Shown here: in pieces, positions 29,231 through 39,097 of the stretch
Position numbering within the stretch: position 1 is the stretch's first letter
Layout: the number at the start of each line of letters is the position of its first letter
NCBI GenBank assembly: GCA_963746885.1
Contig: CAVVDM010000006.1
Location: 434,001 to 498,000 of the forward strand
DNA length: 64,000 nt
Source of the DNA: DATARH01 sp963746885
GTDB taxonomy: Bacteria; Pseudomonadota; Alphaproteobacteria; ATCC43930; CGMCC-115725
Direction of reading: 5' to 3'
Notes under the pieces: generated by a model
Told to the model about the DNA's origin: nothing
What the model saw: the letters and a program-made list of their open reading frames with translations, nothing else
Databases searched by the model: none
Made by a program: the position numbers and the translations under genes

Positions 29231-30116
29231 CGAGTTCACCACCGAGCCCAAGACCGTGACAATCGTGAGCCCGGTACAGTCACTCGCCTACGACGACGAT
29301 GTCGACGTGCGGATCAATTTGGGCGGCATGCCGCCGTCGTATCTGGGACTTGCGCCCGACGAGCAGCAGCGAGTGCTTATCTTCCTCAACGGCCAGCTCG
29401 TGCCGCCGCAATCGCTCGCACTTGCCGACCCGCTCGCCCGCTCGCCCGCGCTGCAGGCATCGGCGGGCGTAGACCGGATCCGCTCTCTCCGTTCCGACGG
29501 CGTGATTGTTACAGGGCCGGCCGGTGAGATCAGCGTCCGTTTCACAGCGGCGAACAACTCGCACCCGCTGGCAAGAGGGCCGACGAACGCTCTCCCACTT
29601 CGGCCGTCGCTGCGGCTCCTGGCGGCCGGGAGGACCGCGACATCGTCGCGGCCGGTGGTGCGGCAGTCGGTTGCCTCGTCCGCCGACGGGCGGCTGATCT
29701 CGACGACGACCGTCGCCAACGTGCTTCCGGGACGCCGGCTAACGCCGACCAAGCGAAATGCCTTCGAAGCGACGCTGCCTCCCGGCATCACAATCCAGTT
29801 TCGCGTCACTCGCGATCACCTGGCGGTCGGCACAAACACGCTGGTGGCAGTCGTGATCGATCCCGGTGGGCAGCGCTATCAGCAGGCGGTGAGCTTCGCC
29901 GTCGCCGCGCCGGCGCCGCCAATCGGTGAAAAGATCCCGGCGTTGCCGAGTTTGCCGGGTCGGCCCAAAAGCGCCAATCCAGTGGAACCACCGCGACACA
30001 TCGATCTACACTTCGATCGCGGAGCGCTGCTGAAAAGGCTCGAAGTGGGTCGCGAGTTTTTTAGGAAACAGGCGGCCGCGCACTTCCAGACGCTCGGTCT
30101 CCGGCCGGGAGCTTGA
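29200..30116 (+). CDS. Large cassette protein, C-terminal beta-rich segment (unrecognised)
   Basis: About 300 residues after the second frame shift. The pattern changes from helical to beta-sandwich-like: EPKTVTIVSPVQSLAYDDD, RVLIFLNGQLVPP, ITIQFRVTRDHLAVGTN and TLVAVVIDPGGQRYQQA. It ends with a basic helical tail. An Ig- or carbohydrate-binding-like module is plausible (inference only). The stop at 30114-30116 is three bases before the start of the peptidase-like gene, so the two form an operon. Confidence 0.55.
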
Positions 30117-30119
30117 ACC

Positions 30120-31142
30120 ATGGCACCGCAAAATCAACCGCCGCTGACGCCCGAGCCGTTAATTGCGGTCCTCGTCGAACTGCTGCTGCAAGGCAACACA
30201 ACCGGAACCAGCACGTCGGTTTCGACAGCCGGATCTGTCGCGGTGGACGCCGCACCGGTTATCAATACCTTCGCCAATGGGTCTGTCAACAGTGCGTTCA
30301 ACCTGGGTCCCGACCCGGTGGTCGTTCGGGCGGAGTTCGCGACGCGGTTGAGGTCGCTGGTCGCAGACCCCCGCCAGTTTGACCAGCGGCAGCTGAATGC
30401 ATGCGGATCGGCGGCCTTTTTCTTCCTGTGGCTGCGGCGTGACCCCCTTGCGGCGGCGACGTTTGCGATCGAGCTGTTCGAGAAAGGGCACAGCAGCATC
30501 GGTTCGTTGGAGATCAAGGCAAGCCCGGAGCTGCTTGCGCAAAGCTACACGCTGCTCCAGGTCAAGTATGGGACGGACAACACGCCGCCCAGCCCCGACT
30601 GGGTGATGATGAGCGCGCTGCGCGACGCAACACGGCCGTTCCCGCGCTTCCTTGGAATCCCCGACAACGCGGATTCGAATAGCCAAACGGGCTTTGTCCA
30701 TCCGCAGGAACTGCGCGACTGGCTGAAGGCGACCGGTCTCTACCTCGACGTCCTGAATAATGCGAACACGTTCGGCCAGGTAAATTTCGCCGACTTCAAG
30801 AACCCGCCCCCCGACGCGACGCGCGACGTCATCATGCTGATGCATGCCCGCATGCTGCTCAGCCCGAACCTGGCTGCGCCGGGGTGTCGCTGCGAGACCC
30901 ACGTCGGAGCTCTGAAAGGTCTTGAGGCGCTTCTCGCCAAGGTCACACCCGATCACTACGTCGTGCTCCAAGGCCGCGTTCAGGTCACCGACAACGGCGC
31001 CAACGTTAGCCTTGATTTCTGGTGTTGGGCCGACGCATATCCGACGACGTTCAGTACAAGCACGTGCAAATGCTTGCCGTACAAGGTCGACATCAAGACA
31101 TTCACGGACAATTTCTACGGCGCTATCATTGCTGTTCGTTAG
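30120..31142 (+). CDS. Papain-like cysteine peptidase candidate
   Basis: A protein of 340 residues with GGGAG upstream of its ATG. It has the order of a papain-like fold: QLNACGSAAFFFLWLRR with candidate nucleophile Cys95, then DWVMMSALRDA, then DHYVVLQGRV with candidate His279, then a DFWCWAD strand that could supply the third residue. The first 60 residues are Thr/Ser-rich and probably flexible. There is no signal peptide. Similar layouts occur in peptidase-like proteins found beside secreted effectors (from memory). Substrate unknown; it could process the large protein encoded just upstream. Confidence 0.55.
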   Translation: MAPQNQPPLTPEPLIAVLVELLLQGNTTGTSTSVSTAGSVAVDAAPVINTFANGSVNSAFNLGPDPVVVRAEFATRLRSLVADPRQFDQRQLNACGSAAFFFLWLRRDPLAAATFAIELFEKGHSSIGSLEIKASPELLAQSYTLLQVKYGTDNTPPSPDWVMMSALRDATRPFPRFLGIPDNADSNSQTGFVHPQELRDWLKATGLYLDVLNNANTFGQVNFADFKNPPPDATRDVIMLMHARMLLSPNLAAPGCRCETHVGALKGLEALLAKVTPDHYVVLQGRVQVTDNGANVSLDFWCWADAYPTTFSTSTCKCLPYKVDIKTFTDNFYGAIIAVR

Positions 31143-31666
31143 TGATTATTCGACTGACCCTCGCACCCATCGCGAACTTTAAAAACCACAGAGCGGATCG
31201 AATACTCCACATTCCGGTTCTTGGATGATGGATTGTGCGGTATCGCGCCCGTCCCATTTCTGGCGTTTCCTCTTGCAGATCTGCTCGCGCCCGGCCGGCA
31301 TCCGAAACCCTTCCCGATTCCAGCCGTTCGCGAGACGTCGCTGGAACCACGGGATTCGAACCCGCCAAGATCAACGAAAGCCTCCGAAGAACGAACCCGC
31401 GGGAGAGCGGCGAGCGGTTGGCCGTCTATGGGGATTTGGTCGCGCAGCGGCGTTGGCAGGAGATGGTTTTGGGGAGATTGGCGAGAGCTGAAAGCCACTG
31501 ATGACTGCGGACCGGGCCTTGCCAGCGCCGCTGAGGGCCTGATCGGGGACTGATCAGTGATGTCCTGCCAACGCTTGCCGATGCCAGAATAAAACGGGCA
31601 CGGCGCCGGGAACGAGAAGTTCCGGCGGATGGGTGCTGCAACCAGACGACAGGGATTGTCATCGCT
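31143..31666. other. Non-coding stretch between the cassette and IS remnants
   Basis: There is no supported gene in 524 bases. A short segment near 31343-31366 resembles the T-arm and 3' acceptor end of a tRNA on the minus strand, but no full cloverleaf can be built. The rest is probably IS91-end debris. Confidence 0.35.
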
Positions 31667-32590
31667 TCAAATCCCGCTCCCGGCGCCGGAGGGCGGGCCG
31701 CGCGGTGCGCCGCCGCGCCCAAATACCTCGATGATCATCATACGGCCACCGCAGCAAGGGCATGGCGGGCGATGATCGGGCGCGGCGCCCGGATCGGCTG
31801 TGTCCTGTGTTGCTGTCGGCGCGTCCTCTGGGATCGGGGCGGCGATCAGCTCCCTGGCGCGTGCAATGTTGGCCTTGCAGCCGGGGCTGGCGAGCAGCCC
31901 GTAGTGGCGGATGCGGTGAAAGCCTTTCGGTAGCACGTGGAGCAGGAAGCGCCTGATGAACTCGTCGGCGGCGAGGGTCATGGTGCGATACCGGGCCTGC
32001 CCGTTGCGGCGGTAATCCTTGTACCGGAAGGTCACGTCGCGCTCGTCGAGAGCCACGAGACGGCGGTTCGCGATGGCGACGCGGTGGGTGTAGCGGGCGA
32101 GATAGGCGAGCACCGCTTCCGGCCCGGAGAAGGGCGGCTTGGCATAGACGAACCAGTTCTTTTTCTTGAGCGGTGCGAGATGAGCGGCGAAAGCCTGGCG
32201 ACGACGCAGGCCTTCGATCTCGCCAAAGAACGCCAGCCGGCCTGCGGCGTGAGCGTCGGTGAGCGCGGACAGATAGAGCCGTCGGAACAGGCGGGAAAGC
32301 ACCCGCACCGGCAAGAGGAACCCGGGCTTGCAGCGTACCCAGCGCGTGCCGTCGAGCGATATCCCGCCGCCCGGCACGATCATGTGGACGTGCGGATGGT
32401 GAGTCATTGCCGAGCCCCAGCTGTGGAGCACGGCGGTGGCGCCGATGCGAGCGCCGAGATGCCGGGGATCGGCAGCGATCGTCAGCAGCGTCTCGGCGGC
32501 TGTGCGGAACAGCAGGTCGTAGATCACTGCCTTGTTCTAGTAGGCGATCGGGGCGATCTCGGCGGGCAGCGTGAAGACCACGTGGAAATA
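31667..32590 (-). pseudogene. IS91-family transposase (HUH, Y2) C-terminal part with an in-frame stop
   Basis: The family can be followed from SYFHVVFTLPAEIAP through an amber TAG near 32537 (where the family has Gln) and then KAVIYDLLFRTAAETLL. The HUH motif is HHPHVHMIVPGGG; later come YLARYTHRVAIAN and FIRRFLLHVLPKGFHRIRHY, and a CPCCGGRM zinc knuckle. The N-terminal zinc finger is missing because the sequence is joined to an IS1380 fragment at about 32590. Confidence 0.85.
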
Positions 32591-33549
32591 GCTTGCAGGT
32601 TGGTGACGATGAAGCGGCTGTCGGCGCCCTGGGGTCCGGCCTCGACGCGGGCGATGACGCGGCGCTCGACCTTCCAGCTTGTCGCGGCGTAGCGGAAGTC
32701 GCCGTAGCGGCGGACCTTGTCGGCCTTGCCGTCGAGCCGCCCGAGCGCGGCATCCTCGGCCAGATTGCCGACCCGGCGCAGCAGCACCGCGTTGCCGGCG
32801 AGGCCGAAGATGTAGCCGATGCGCTTGCGCTCGCACCACGCCATGGCTTCGGGCCGGGCGTAATGGCTGCCGCCGCGCACCACGATGTCGACCGCCGGCC
32901 AGCGGGCGCGGATATGGCCGATCACATGCCGCAGCACAAGGGTGACCTCAGCGCCGCCCGGCGTCTTGCCGGGCCGCAGGATGATCGCCACCGGCTTGCC
33001 CGTGGTCGCCTCATAGATGTGGATCGGTTGGAAGCAGCGGCTGTCGTAATAAGCGTTCCACAGCGCCAATTGCTGGCCGCCGTGGACCCGGTCCTCGGTG
33101 TCGTCGATGTCGAGCACGATGTGGCGCGGCACCTGCTCGAAGCTGTCGCAGAACACCGCGACCATCGCCACCATCATCCGTTTGAGGGCGGTCGGGCCGG
33201 GCAGGTTCTCCAGCCGGCTGATGGTCGGTTGCGAGCACAGATCGGCGCCGCTCTCGGGCAGCCGCCCAACCGCCATCTTGAAGGCCGGATCGGCGCGCAG
33301 CGCGTCGCAATCGTTACCGTCGGGATAGCCTGCCGCAATCAGCAGGGCGCGGTAGCCGATCATCTCGGCCAGCGTATGCCGCACCCGTTCCGGCGCGCGC
33401 GGGTCCTCGATGCATTTGGCCAGGCGCTCGGCGATGCCAAGCCGCTGCGCGGCTGCCGCCAGCAGCAATATCCCAGCGTCCGACGTCATCAGGCCGCCAT
33501 CAAAGCTCAAGTACACCGGCTTGCCCGCAACCGCTGGCAAACCCGGCAA
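32590..33549 (-). pseudogene. IS1380-family transposase, C-terminus lost
   Basis: About 320 residues of the IS1380 family: FDGGLMTSDAGILLL, YPDGNDCDALRADPAFK, QPTISRLENLP, VLDIDDTEDRVHGGQQL (catalytic Asp) and VVRGGSHYARPE. The frame then runs into IS91-derived sequence, so the last 120 or so residues are missing. This is a chimeric junction between two IS remnants. Confidence 0.88.
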
Positions 33550-33664
33550 AATCCCCGTACCTTTCGGCCATCGCGGGCGCGAACTCCGTTGTCTTCGGTT
33601 GATCCGGTCTGAGAAGCCAAATCATACAGGAATCCAACGCTTTATGCCGCCCCCGCCGCCCTCC

Positions 33665-34269
33665 TTACGCGACCTCGTGCATTATCCCGGCTAGCAGCCG
33701 GCGATGGTTGAACCAGTCGACCCATTCGAGGGTGGCGAACTCGACGGCTTCGAACGAGCGCCATGGCCCCCGCCGGTGGATCACCTCGGCCTTGTAGAGG
33801 CCGTTGATGGTTTCGGCCAAGGCGTTGTCGTACTGTCGCCGACGCTGCCGACGGACGGCTCGATCCCGGCCTCGGCCAGACGCTCGGTGTATTTGATCGA
33901 GAGGTATTGGCTGCCTCGATCGCTATGATGAACAAGCCCTCCACGATGCAGCGGCCGCCGGTCATGCAGCGCCTGCTCGAGCGCATCGAGCACGAAGCTG
34001 GCGTGCGCCGTTCGCGAAACCCGCCAGCCGACAATGCGCCGGGCAAAGGTATCGATGACAAAGGCGACGTAGACGAAGCCCGCCCAGGCCGCGACGTAGG
34101 TAAAGTCCGAGACCCACAGCGCGTTCGGCCGCGCTGCCTGGAACTGCCGGTTCACGTGGTCGAGCGGGCACGGCGCCGCCTTGTCGCTGATCGTGGTCCT
34201 AACCGGCTTGCCACGGACAACACCTTGCAAACCCAGGGTTCGCATCAGGCGCCCCACAGTGCCGATCAC
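33665..34269 (-). pseudogene. IS3-family transposase (OrfB) remnant, frame broken
   Basis: The minus strand encodes PNALWVSDFTYVAAWAGFVY (first Asp), GLVHHSDRGSQYLSIKYTERL (second Asp) and then, after a frame change near 33840, GDSYDNALAETINGLYK (Glu) and WVDWFNHRRLL. Both the N-terminal region and the usual C-terminal end are missing. The fragment truncates the replication-like gene at 34290. Confidence 0.85.
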
Positions 34270-35381
34270 CCCGGAGGGAATCGCCGAGCTAGCCCGACTG
34301 GGTTGGTTACCGCGGTACTGCCGCGACCCGGCCGCTGTGGCCGATGCGATGGTCTCGCTTGCCGACGCGGCCCTCGCCGCAGGTCTGCGACCCTGATGAG
34401 GCGAAATTCGAGAAGAAACTCAGAGCGGTGAGGGGACTTGTTCACAAACAGCCGTGCAAGCCGTGCAAGCTCAACGGTGAGGCAGCGGATCGTGTGCGCC
34501 GTATTGTTACCAAGCCTCGAACGCCGCCCAGTAACGTTACGAAGGGCTACAGGTATCGTGAGTGGCGGACAGGTGGTGACGGTGTCGAACACGTCGCCCT
34601 CGGTCACGATGGGCCGCCGACTCTCCTGATCTTGCGCCAGCGGCGGCTCCAGCATGGGCGCAGCTTCGAAGACCAGACGTTCCGGCGCACCAACCATGCG
34701 ATCGACGATGCTGCGCTCCAGCAGTTGGCCGCCAGCACCGACCATCAGCCAGCCGAAGCCGGCGAGCCAGCATCGCTTGTGCAGGGTCGTGAGGAAGCGT
34801 ACGACATCGGTGCCGTCCTTGACCCAAACGTAAACATGCAGGCCGTCGGACCCGAGCAGTTGTTCGCTCGTGTCAGTCCTATAGATGCCGGCGCTGGTCG
34901 AGCGCCGCGTCACCCGCGCCGCAGACGCCAACTCCGGCAGCACTGATGCCAGTGCAGCCCAATAGCCGCCCAGTTTGTCGAGCCGGGCCGCCACGTCTGG
35001 CGGGATGCCCTTCGTGTCGAAATCCAATAGCGCGAGGGCGGGTTCCCCGGCGGGATAGACGATATGGCCGCCGGTACGCGCGATTAGGTCCGGCCGCGCG
35101 GCGCCGTTCAACCTTTCCAGCTTGGCCGTAGAGATGATCTCGACTTTGTCGGGCAGGTCGAGCCGCAGTGAGCCAAGGGCAACGGCTTCGTCCTGCGCTA
35201 GGTTGCCGATGCAGTCGGCGAAGGCGTGCAGATCCGAAAACCGCGCGCGGCGAGCCACTCCGCGCCCCATCAGACAGGCCTTCCCGTCGCTTTTCAGCGA
35301 GCCGTCCGCGGCCAGGGAGATGCGTTTGGTGAGGGGGCCGCCGGCCTTAGCGAGGCGCGTGATTTCGATGGGCGGCGTCAT
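34266..35381 (-). pseudogene. Replication/primase-like island protein, C-terminus truncated by an IS3 remnant
   Basis: The frame starts at the ATG at 35381 and is conserved-looking for about 330 residues before running into IS-derived sequence. It has LALLDFDTKGIP and GLHVYVWVKDGTDVVRFL, which recall the N-terminal primase-like part of island replication proteins (P4-alpha/DUF5906-type), but no helicase Walker motif remains. It lies downstream of an excisionase-like gene. Function as a primase is inferred. Confidence 0.5.
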
Positions 35382-35423
35382 GCGCTTTTCGAGACGCGGC
35401 GCTTCCTGTGCGGGGCGGCCTTC

Positions 35424-35618
35424 TCAATTCGCAACAGGCGGTCGCTCGCCATTACCGCGCCAACCCAGCGACCTCAGATTCCCGATAGGTCCGGCGCGGC
35501 CAGCGTCATGGCGCGCGCCGCCGTCGAGAGCGTCGGGGTGCTGGCAGAGCGCGATCGAAGCTGTAGGGTTCGGGCGAGCCTGCCCACGCACCCGGCTGGT
35601 TTGCGGGGCACGGCTCAT
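35424..35618 (-). CDS. Small hypothetical protein
   Basis: The 64-residue frame has a start that overlaps the stop of the excisionase-like gene (ATGA), and it leads toward the replication-like gene 42 bases further on. The composition is Arg/Pro/Ala-rich with no motif. Its main support is the overlap and operon position; it may not be expressed. Confidence 0.3.
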   Translation of the reverse strand: MSRAPQTSRVRGQARPNPTASIALCQHPDALDGGARHDAGRAGPIGNLRSLGWRGNGERPPVAN

Positions 35619-35935
35619 GCCGCCTTGCCGCGATCGGAAGTCGAACGCATTGGCCCGGAAAGGCGCTCGGCGGCCCAGTCATCGAGCGCCTCTGTTCTGT
35701 AGTAGGGGATTCTTCCAAAGAGTTCGAAGACGGGGCCGCCACCCAAACAGGCCCTCTTCGCAAGCGTTGTTGGAGCTTCTTGTACGCCGTGTATTTCAGC
35801 GAGGTACCCACTTGCGTCTTGGCGCCGCAAGCGTGGCGGCCAGTCCTCGCGGTTTCGCCTGCGTCGCTGCGGCGGGGCACCTGCGGGCTCGTCGGTCAAA
35901 TCCGCGCCGCGTGCACTGTTCATGAGATCGGTCAT
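35615..35935 (-). CDS. Excisionase/AlpA-like winged-helix DNA-binding protein
   Basis: A protein of 106 residues. After a basic N-terminus, RRQDASGYLAEIHGVQE and PTTLAKRACLGGGPVFELF and then IPYYRTEALDDWAAERLS follow the HTH_17/excisionase pattern (helix, turn, Gly-rich wing, then the R/T-x-x-L-D-x-W helix). Typical of regulators and excision factors of genomic islands; it probably serves island B. Confidence 0.65.
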   Translation of the reverse strand: MTDLMNSARGADLTDEPAGAPPQRRRRNREDWPPRLRRQDASGYLAEIHGVQEAPTTLAKRACLGGGPVFELFGRIPYYRTEALDDWAAERLSGPMRSTSDRGKAA

Positions 35936-36042
35936 CCCGTCATCCCTCGGTCAAGCGCGTCAATCGCGCGCGATGAAAGGAATTTTCAGGGAAGCCGTCT
36001 GGCTTGAATACTACTGTAAGACGCGCCTGCAGTAGTCGGGTC

Positions 36043-36816
36043 TCATCGGTATGCAGCGTTCGAGGGCGCTCGGTATGCCTCAGCTATCGCGAGCAGCTCT
36101 GGCAGCATGGGCGGAGGTATAAACGAGTCGTACGCCTCGATACCGCGCAGCAACCAGATTTCCTTAGGATCGAGCAGCGGCTGATCCTGGCCGTGGGGTT
36201 TGAAGCCGATGGCAAACCTCTGGTACGCTGCCGCCACGGAGAGCGTCACATCGAGTTGTTCAACGTACGCACTCTTCATCTGCTCATCAAGTTCGTCGGG
36301 GTCTTCAAGCTCTGCCTGGCGGAACGCCAGCGAGAAGGCCGCGCAGAGATGTGCCACCGGCTTGTAGCGCGACCACGCGGTGCGAAGGCTGGTCTCGGAT
36401 ATGGGAACGCGCCATCTAGGGTCCCGTAGAATGGCCAGAGCCTTGTTGAGACTTGCTCCACCTGGGAGCGTCCCTTGATGATGTGCATCCATCGCCCAGA
36501 CTAAGTCTAACGCCATATCGACATTGAGTATCTTGGGTATCTGATGGAGCAAGTCATTCTGCTGCTTGCTATAGGGCTGCGACTCACTGGCCGTCTTGAA
36601 GCCACCAGCGTGTCTGAACCAGCCCTTGACCTGCACGCGCGCTTCTGGCTCGTCGTCGCGATCCCTCGTTCCGAGGAGCGTTTCCGCCAGAGCTGACCGC
36701 CGCCGCCGTCTGCTTATTTTGTCCTTCGGATGTACCATTGTGCCGATCACATCGACGGCGAGGTCAATTCGCCCGGACGGCGTGAGCAAACGCTCGCCGA
36801 CATCTAGGACTGGCAT
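36043..36816 (-). CDS. Hypothetical protein
   Basis: A 257-residue protein starting at the ATG at 36816, which has GGAGG eight bases upstream. It has no recognised domain. The middle holds GGFKTASESQPYSKQQN and LLHQIPKILNVDMALDL, partly duplicated in inverted orientation at 24.7 kb. The rest is helical and rich in charged residues. It lies directly downstream of the intact integrase on the same strand. Confidence 0.55.
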   Translation of the reverse strand: MPVLDVGERLLTPSGRIDLAVDVIGTMVHPKDKISRRRRRSALAETLLGTRDRDDEPEARVQVKGWFRHAGGFKTASESQPYSKQQNDLLHQIPKILNVDMALDLVWAMDAHHQGTLPGGASLNKALAILRDPRWRVPISETSLRTAWSRYKPVAHLCAAFSLAFRQAELEDPDELDEQMKSAYVEQLDVTLSVAAAYQRFAIGFKPHGQDQPLLDPKEIWLLRGIEAYDSFIPPPMLPELLAIAEAYRAPSNAAYR

Positions 36817-36910
36817 CGCGTACCTCCGCTTAGGCGACCGCAATGAGGGGCCGACGAGGTAGCCAGATGCGTTGTCCGCGCTGGTCCATTTGGGCCGGCC
36901 TTATTTTCTC

Positions 36911-38194
36911 TTATGGGGATCCGCGCCTCCTTGTCTGTTGCCGCAGCGGCAGCGCCTCGGCGACCGTGCCACTGCGCATTGCCGCGGCGATCCGGGCCGC
37001 GGTTCGGTCGGCGACGGCGCGCAGCGGATCGGCCGCGAGATGGGCGTAGCCTTCGGTGGTGCGGGCTTGCTTGTGCCCGAGCACCTTCCCAATCATGAAC
37101 AGCGTATGCCCATCTGCCACGGCAAAGGATGCAAACGAATGCCGGAGGTCATGCAGCCGGAGCGCGGGAAGTGCTGCCCGAACGCGCACCCTCTCCCAAT
37201 CCTTTTGCAGGCCGGTATAGTGGCCGATGCCTTTGCTGGCGGGCAAAACATACTCCGATGCGCGCGGCAGCCCGTTCAGTAACTCCATAGCCGCCGCGGC
37301 GAGCGGCACCACCTTCGCGCCAGTCTTGCTGTCGGGAAGCCGCAGACAGCCGCGCTCGACATCGACCCAATCCCAGCGCAGCGATAGGATTTCCGATTTG
37401 CGGCATCCGGTCAGCAGCAGGAGCCGCACAGCCGCCGCTGCGCCCGGACTCAACCGATCCTCGCGCTCCATCGCAGCGAGCGCGTCGGCGAGCCGCGCGA
37501 CTTCGGCCTCGGAGAGGAACCGTTCCTTCTTTTCGCCCTTGAGAAGCTGCACGCCTTTCGCCGGGTTCGCCGGGATTAGCTTGCGGCCCACCGCGAATTG
37601 CAGCATCGCGCCGAGGACCGCGAGCGAGCGCGCCGCGGTGCCGCGCCCACCCTCGACGATGGCGCGACCGCGCTCCTTGGTCTTGATGTCTGCCCAACTC
37701 TTCCCGACGGCAACGTCTGCCTGGAATTTGGCAATGTCCGCCTGGGTCAACGACTTCGCCGTTTTGCGGCCCAACAGCGGTTTGACGTGGCGTTCGATAT
37801 TGGAGCCATCGGCGGCCCAGCTCGACGCCTTCTTGTTCGGCTTCGCGGCCGGTCCTTCCCGCAGGTAGAGGGCCGCCAGCTCGGCGACGGTCAGCGCCCC
37901 GCGCGCAAGATGGCGGTCGGCCGACGGATCGCCGCCGAGGGAAACCTCTTTGAGCTTGTCGCCCGCCAGCGTTCGCGCCTCATCCGGGGTGAGGACGCCG
38001 ACCCTGCCGAGCACCAGCCGGCGCGTGCGGCCTTCCCGAGTGCGATATTGCACGAGATAGCTGGCTGTGCCGCTCGGCTTCATGCGCACGCCAAACCCCT
38101 TGATCGCGCCGTCGCCGATGTCCCACACGAAGGCATCTCGGCCGGCGGGATTGGGGCAGATGGCATCGACAACACGCTTGGTCAGCTTGGCCAT
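36911..38194 (-). CDS. Tyrosine-type integrase (P4/DUF4102 class) of island B
   Basis: The 427-residue protein starts at the ATG at 38194 (MAKLTKRVVDAI), not at the much longer upstream frame, because this is where family homology begins. The N-terminal arm-binding DUF4102 domain spans roughly residues 1-95, a SAM-like core domain 110-220, and the catalytic domain the rest. It contains TGCRKSEILSLRW (Arg), LHDLRHSFAS (His-x-x-Arg), VLGHKQART (His) and TTEGYAHL (Tyr nucleophile). It starts 170 bases from att site 3. Confidence 0.92.
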   Translation of the reverse strand: MAKLTKRVVDAICPNPAGRDAFVWDIGDGAIKGFGVRMKPSGTASYLVQYRTREGRTRRLVLGRVGVLTPDEARTLAGDKLKEVSLGGDPSADRHLARGALTVAELAALYLREGPAAKPNKKASSWAADGSNIERHVKPLLGRKTAKSLTQADIAKFQADVAVGKSWADIKTKERGRAIVEGGRGTAARSLAVLGAMLQFAVGRKLIPANPAKGVQLLKGEKKERFLSEAEVARLADALAAMEREDRLSPGAAAAVRLLLLTGCRKSEILSLRWDWVDVERGCLRLPDSKTGAKVVPLAAAAMELLNGLPRASEYVLPASKGIGHYTGLQKDWERVRVRAALPALRLHDLRHSFASFAVADGHTLFMIGKVLGHKQARTTEGYAHLAADPLRAVADRTAARIAAAMRSGTVAEALPLRQQTRRRGSP

Positions 38195-38229
38195 GATCAC
38201 CCTCGCGATTCGCTCCCCCAGAATCCGGG

Positions 38230-38247
38230 GAAGCAGGGAGGAAGCAG
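38230..38247 (+). repeat. Candidate integrase arm site, right end of island B
   Basis: GGAAGCA at 38230-38236 and 38241-38247 (11-base period), between the integrase start and att site 3. It is identical in motif and period to 10564-10581. Confidence 0.5.
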
Positions 38248-38364
38248 CGCGCAGAAACTTTCGGCTAACCTCAGCAACGCCGAGCACACAAAAACAGTAG
38301 CAAAAACAGAGGGATTGGTAAAGATCAGAAATCTGGGGAAACGACGGGAAACCCAACACCATGA

Positions 38365-38449
38365 CAATGGCATTGTAGAGGTCATGAGTTCGATCCTCAT
38401 TGACTCCACCAATATAATCAAGGGCTTAGATGGAAACATCTAAGCCCTT
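38365..38449 (+). repeat. att site 3: partial tRNA-Ala 3' half plus terminator (right end of island B)
   Basis: Similar to att site 2 but with one acceptor-strand change (TGACTCC for TGGCTCC). The hairpin loop sequence has changed so that the stem is two to three pairs longer (AAGGGCTTAGATG 38420-38432 with CATCTAAGCCCTT 38437-38449). There is no 5' tRNA half. Confidence 0.85.
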
Positions 38450-39097
38450 CTCGACTGCCTCGGAAGCACCACGGAAGCATGGGCGCCACACGGAGCGCGC
38501 GATTCGCCTAACCCCATCGCGCGCTGAATTTCGGCCCCTCTTCATTTTGAGAATTCCGGCACGGCGTCCGAGCTCGGCATTCCATCGTCGGGTGCTGATG
38601 CCTCAGCGCTGGCGGATAGGCGAGCAGTCGCGGCGGGACGGGCAACCCCAGCATCCTTTATTTAGTAGGAATTATAGAGGAGGAAGCGTCCGCAACGTCC
38701 GCATGGTAGGCAAGGAATTGATAACATTTCTATTTTTGTGCGGACAGCTAACCGTTGCGTGCCGTCCGCAGCCGTCCGCAACGTCCCACGCGGCGGGATC
38801 GTGCCGCGGGTGACATTTACTTGGATGAGCACTTGCGGCTGCTTGGGTGAGACCAGGCCACGTTGCCGTTGCGCCGGCGAGGTCATTGCCGCAACGGGTG
38901 CATGCCGCACTGGTGAAATGCGGCAATGCGAAACGCTCGCGTTCGTTTGATCGCCAGGAAGGACCCGCTGCTTTTCCGGGGGTCGTCGCGGAGGTCCACC
39001 TGCAGCCGCGATCGGCGACGAGCGGCCCCTCGGGAATTCGGTCACAAAAAGGAAGGGCGCGCCGAGAAGTTGTGCCCGAAAATCGTCGCGAGAAGGC
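38450..39097. other. Non-coding stretch between the two tRNA-borne regions
   Basis: No gene is supported in about 650 bases. Short direct repeats GTCCGCAACGTCC occur near 38687 and 38773, again suggestive of integrase arm sites from a lost element. Several short Cys-containing frames exist on both strands but none has a ribosome binding site or coherent composition. Confidence 0.4.
38462..38479 (+). repeat. Extra GGAAGCA pair beyond att site 3
   Basis: GGAAGCA at 38462-38468 and 38473-38479 with the same 11-base period. Lying outside island B, it hints that a third, decayed element with a related integrase once followed in the array. Confidence 0.4.

Larger units (their letters stand above)
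10553..38449. mobile_element. Island B, integrated in tandem at tRNA-Ala
   Basis: Bounded by att sites 2 and 3, with GGAAGCA repeat pairs of the same 11-base period just inside both ends (10564-10581 and 38230-38247) and an intact integrase beside att site 3. The contents are an integrase relic, IS elements, a methyltransferase operon, a sulfatase/FGE operon, a large-protein/protease cassette, a truncated replication gene and an excisionase-like gene. At about 27.9 kb it is a composite of several acquisitions. Confidence 0.7.

Noticed and set aside
31343..31366. tRNA-like T-arm and acceptor end on the minus strand
   Set aside because: No anticodon or D-arm can be built around it and there is no duplicated partner in the window.
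38672..38926. Small Cys-rich minus-strand frame
   Set aside because: No ribosome binding site, weak composition, and an equally open plus-strand frame; no support for either.
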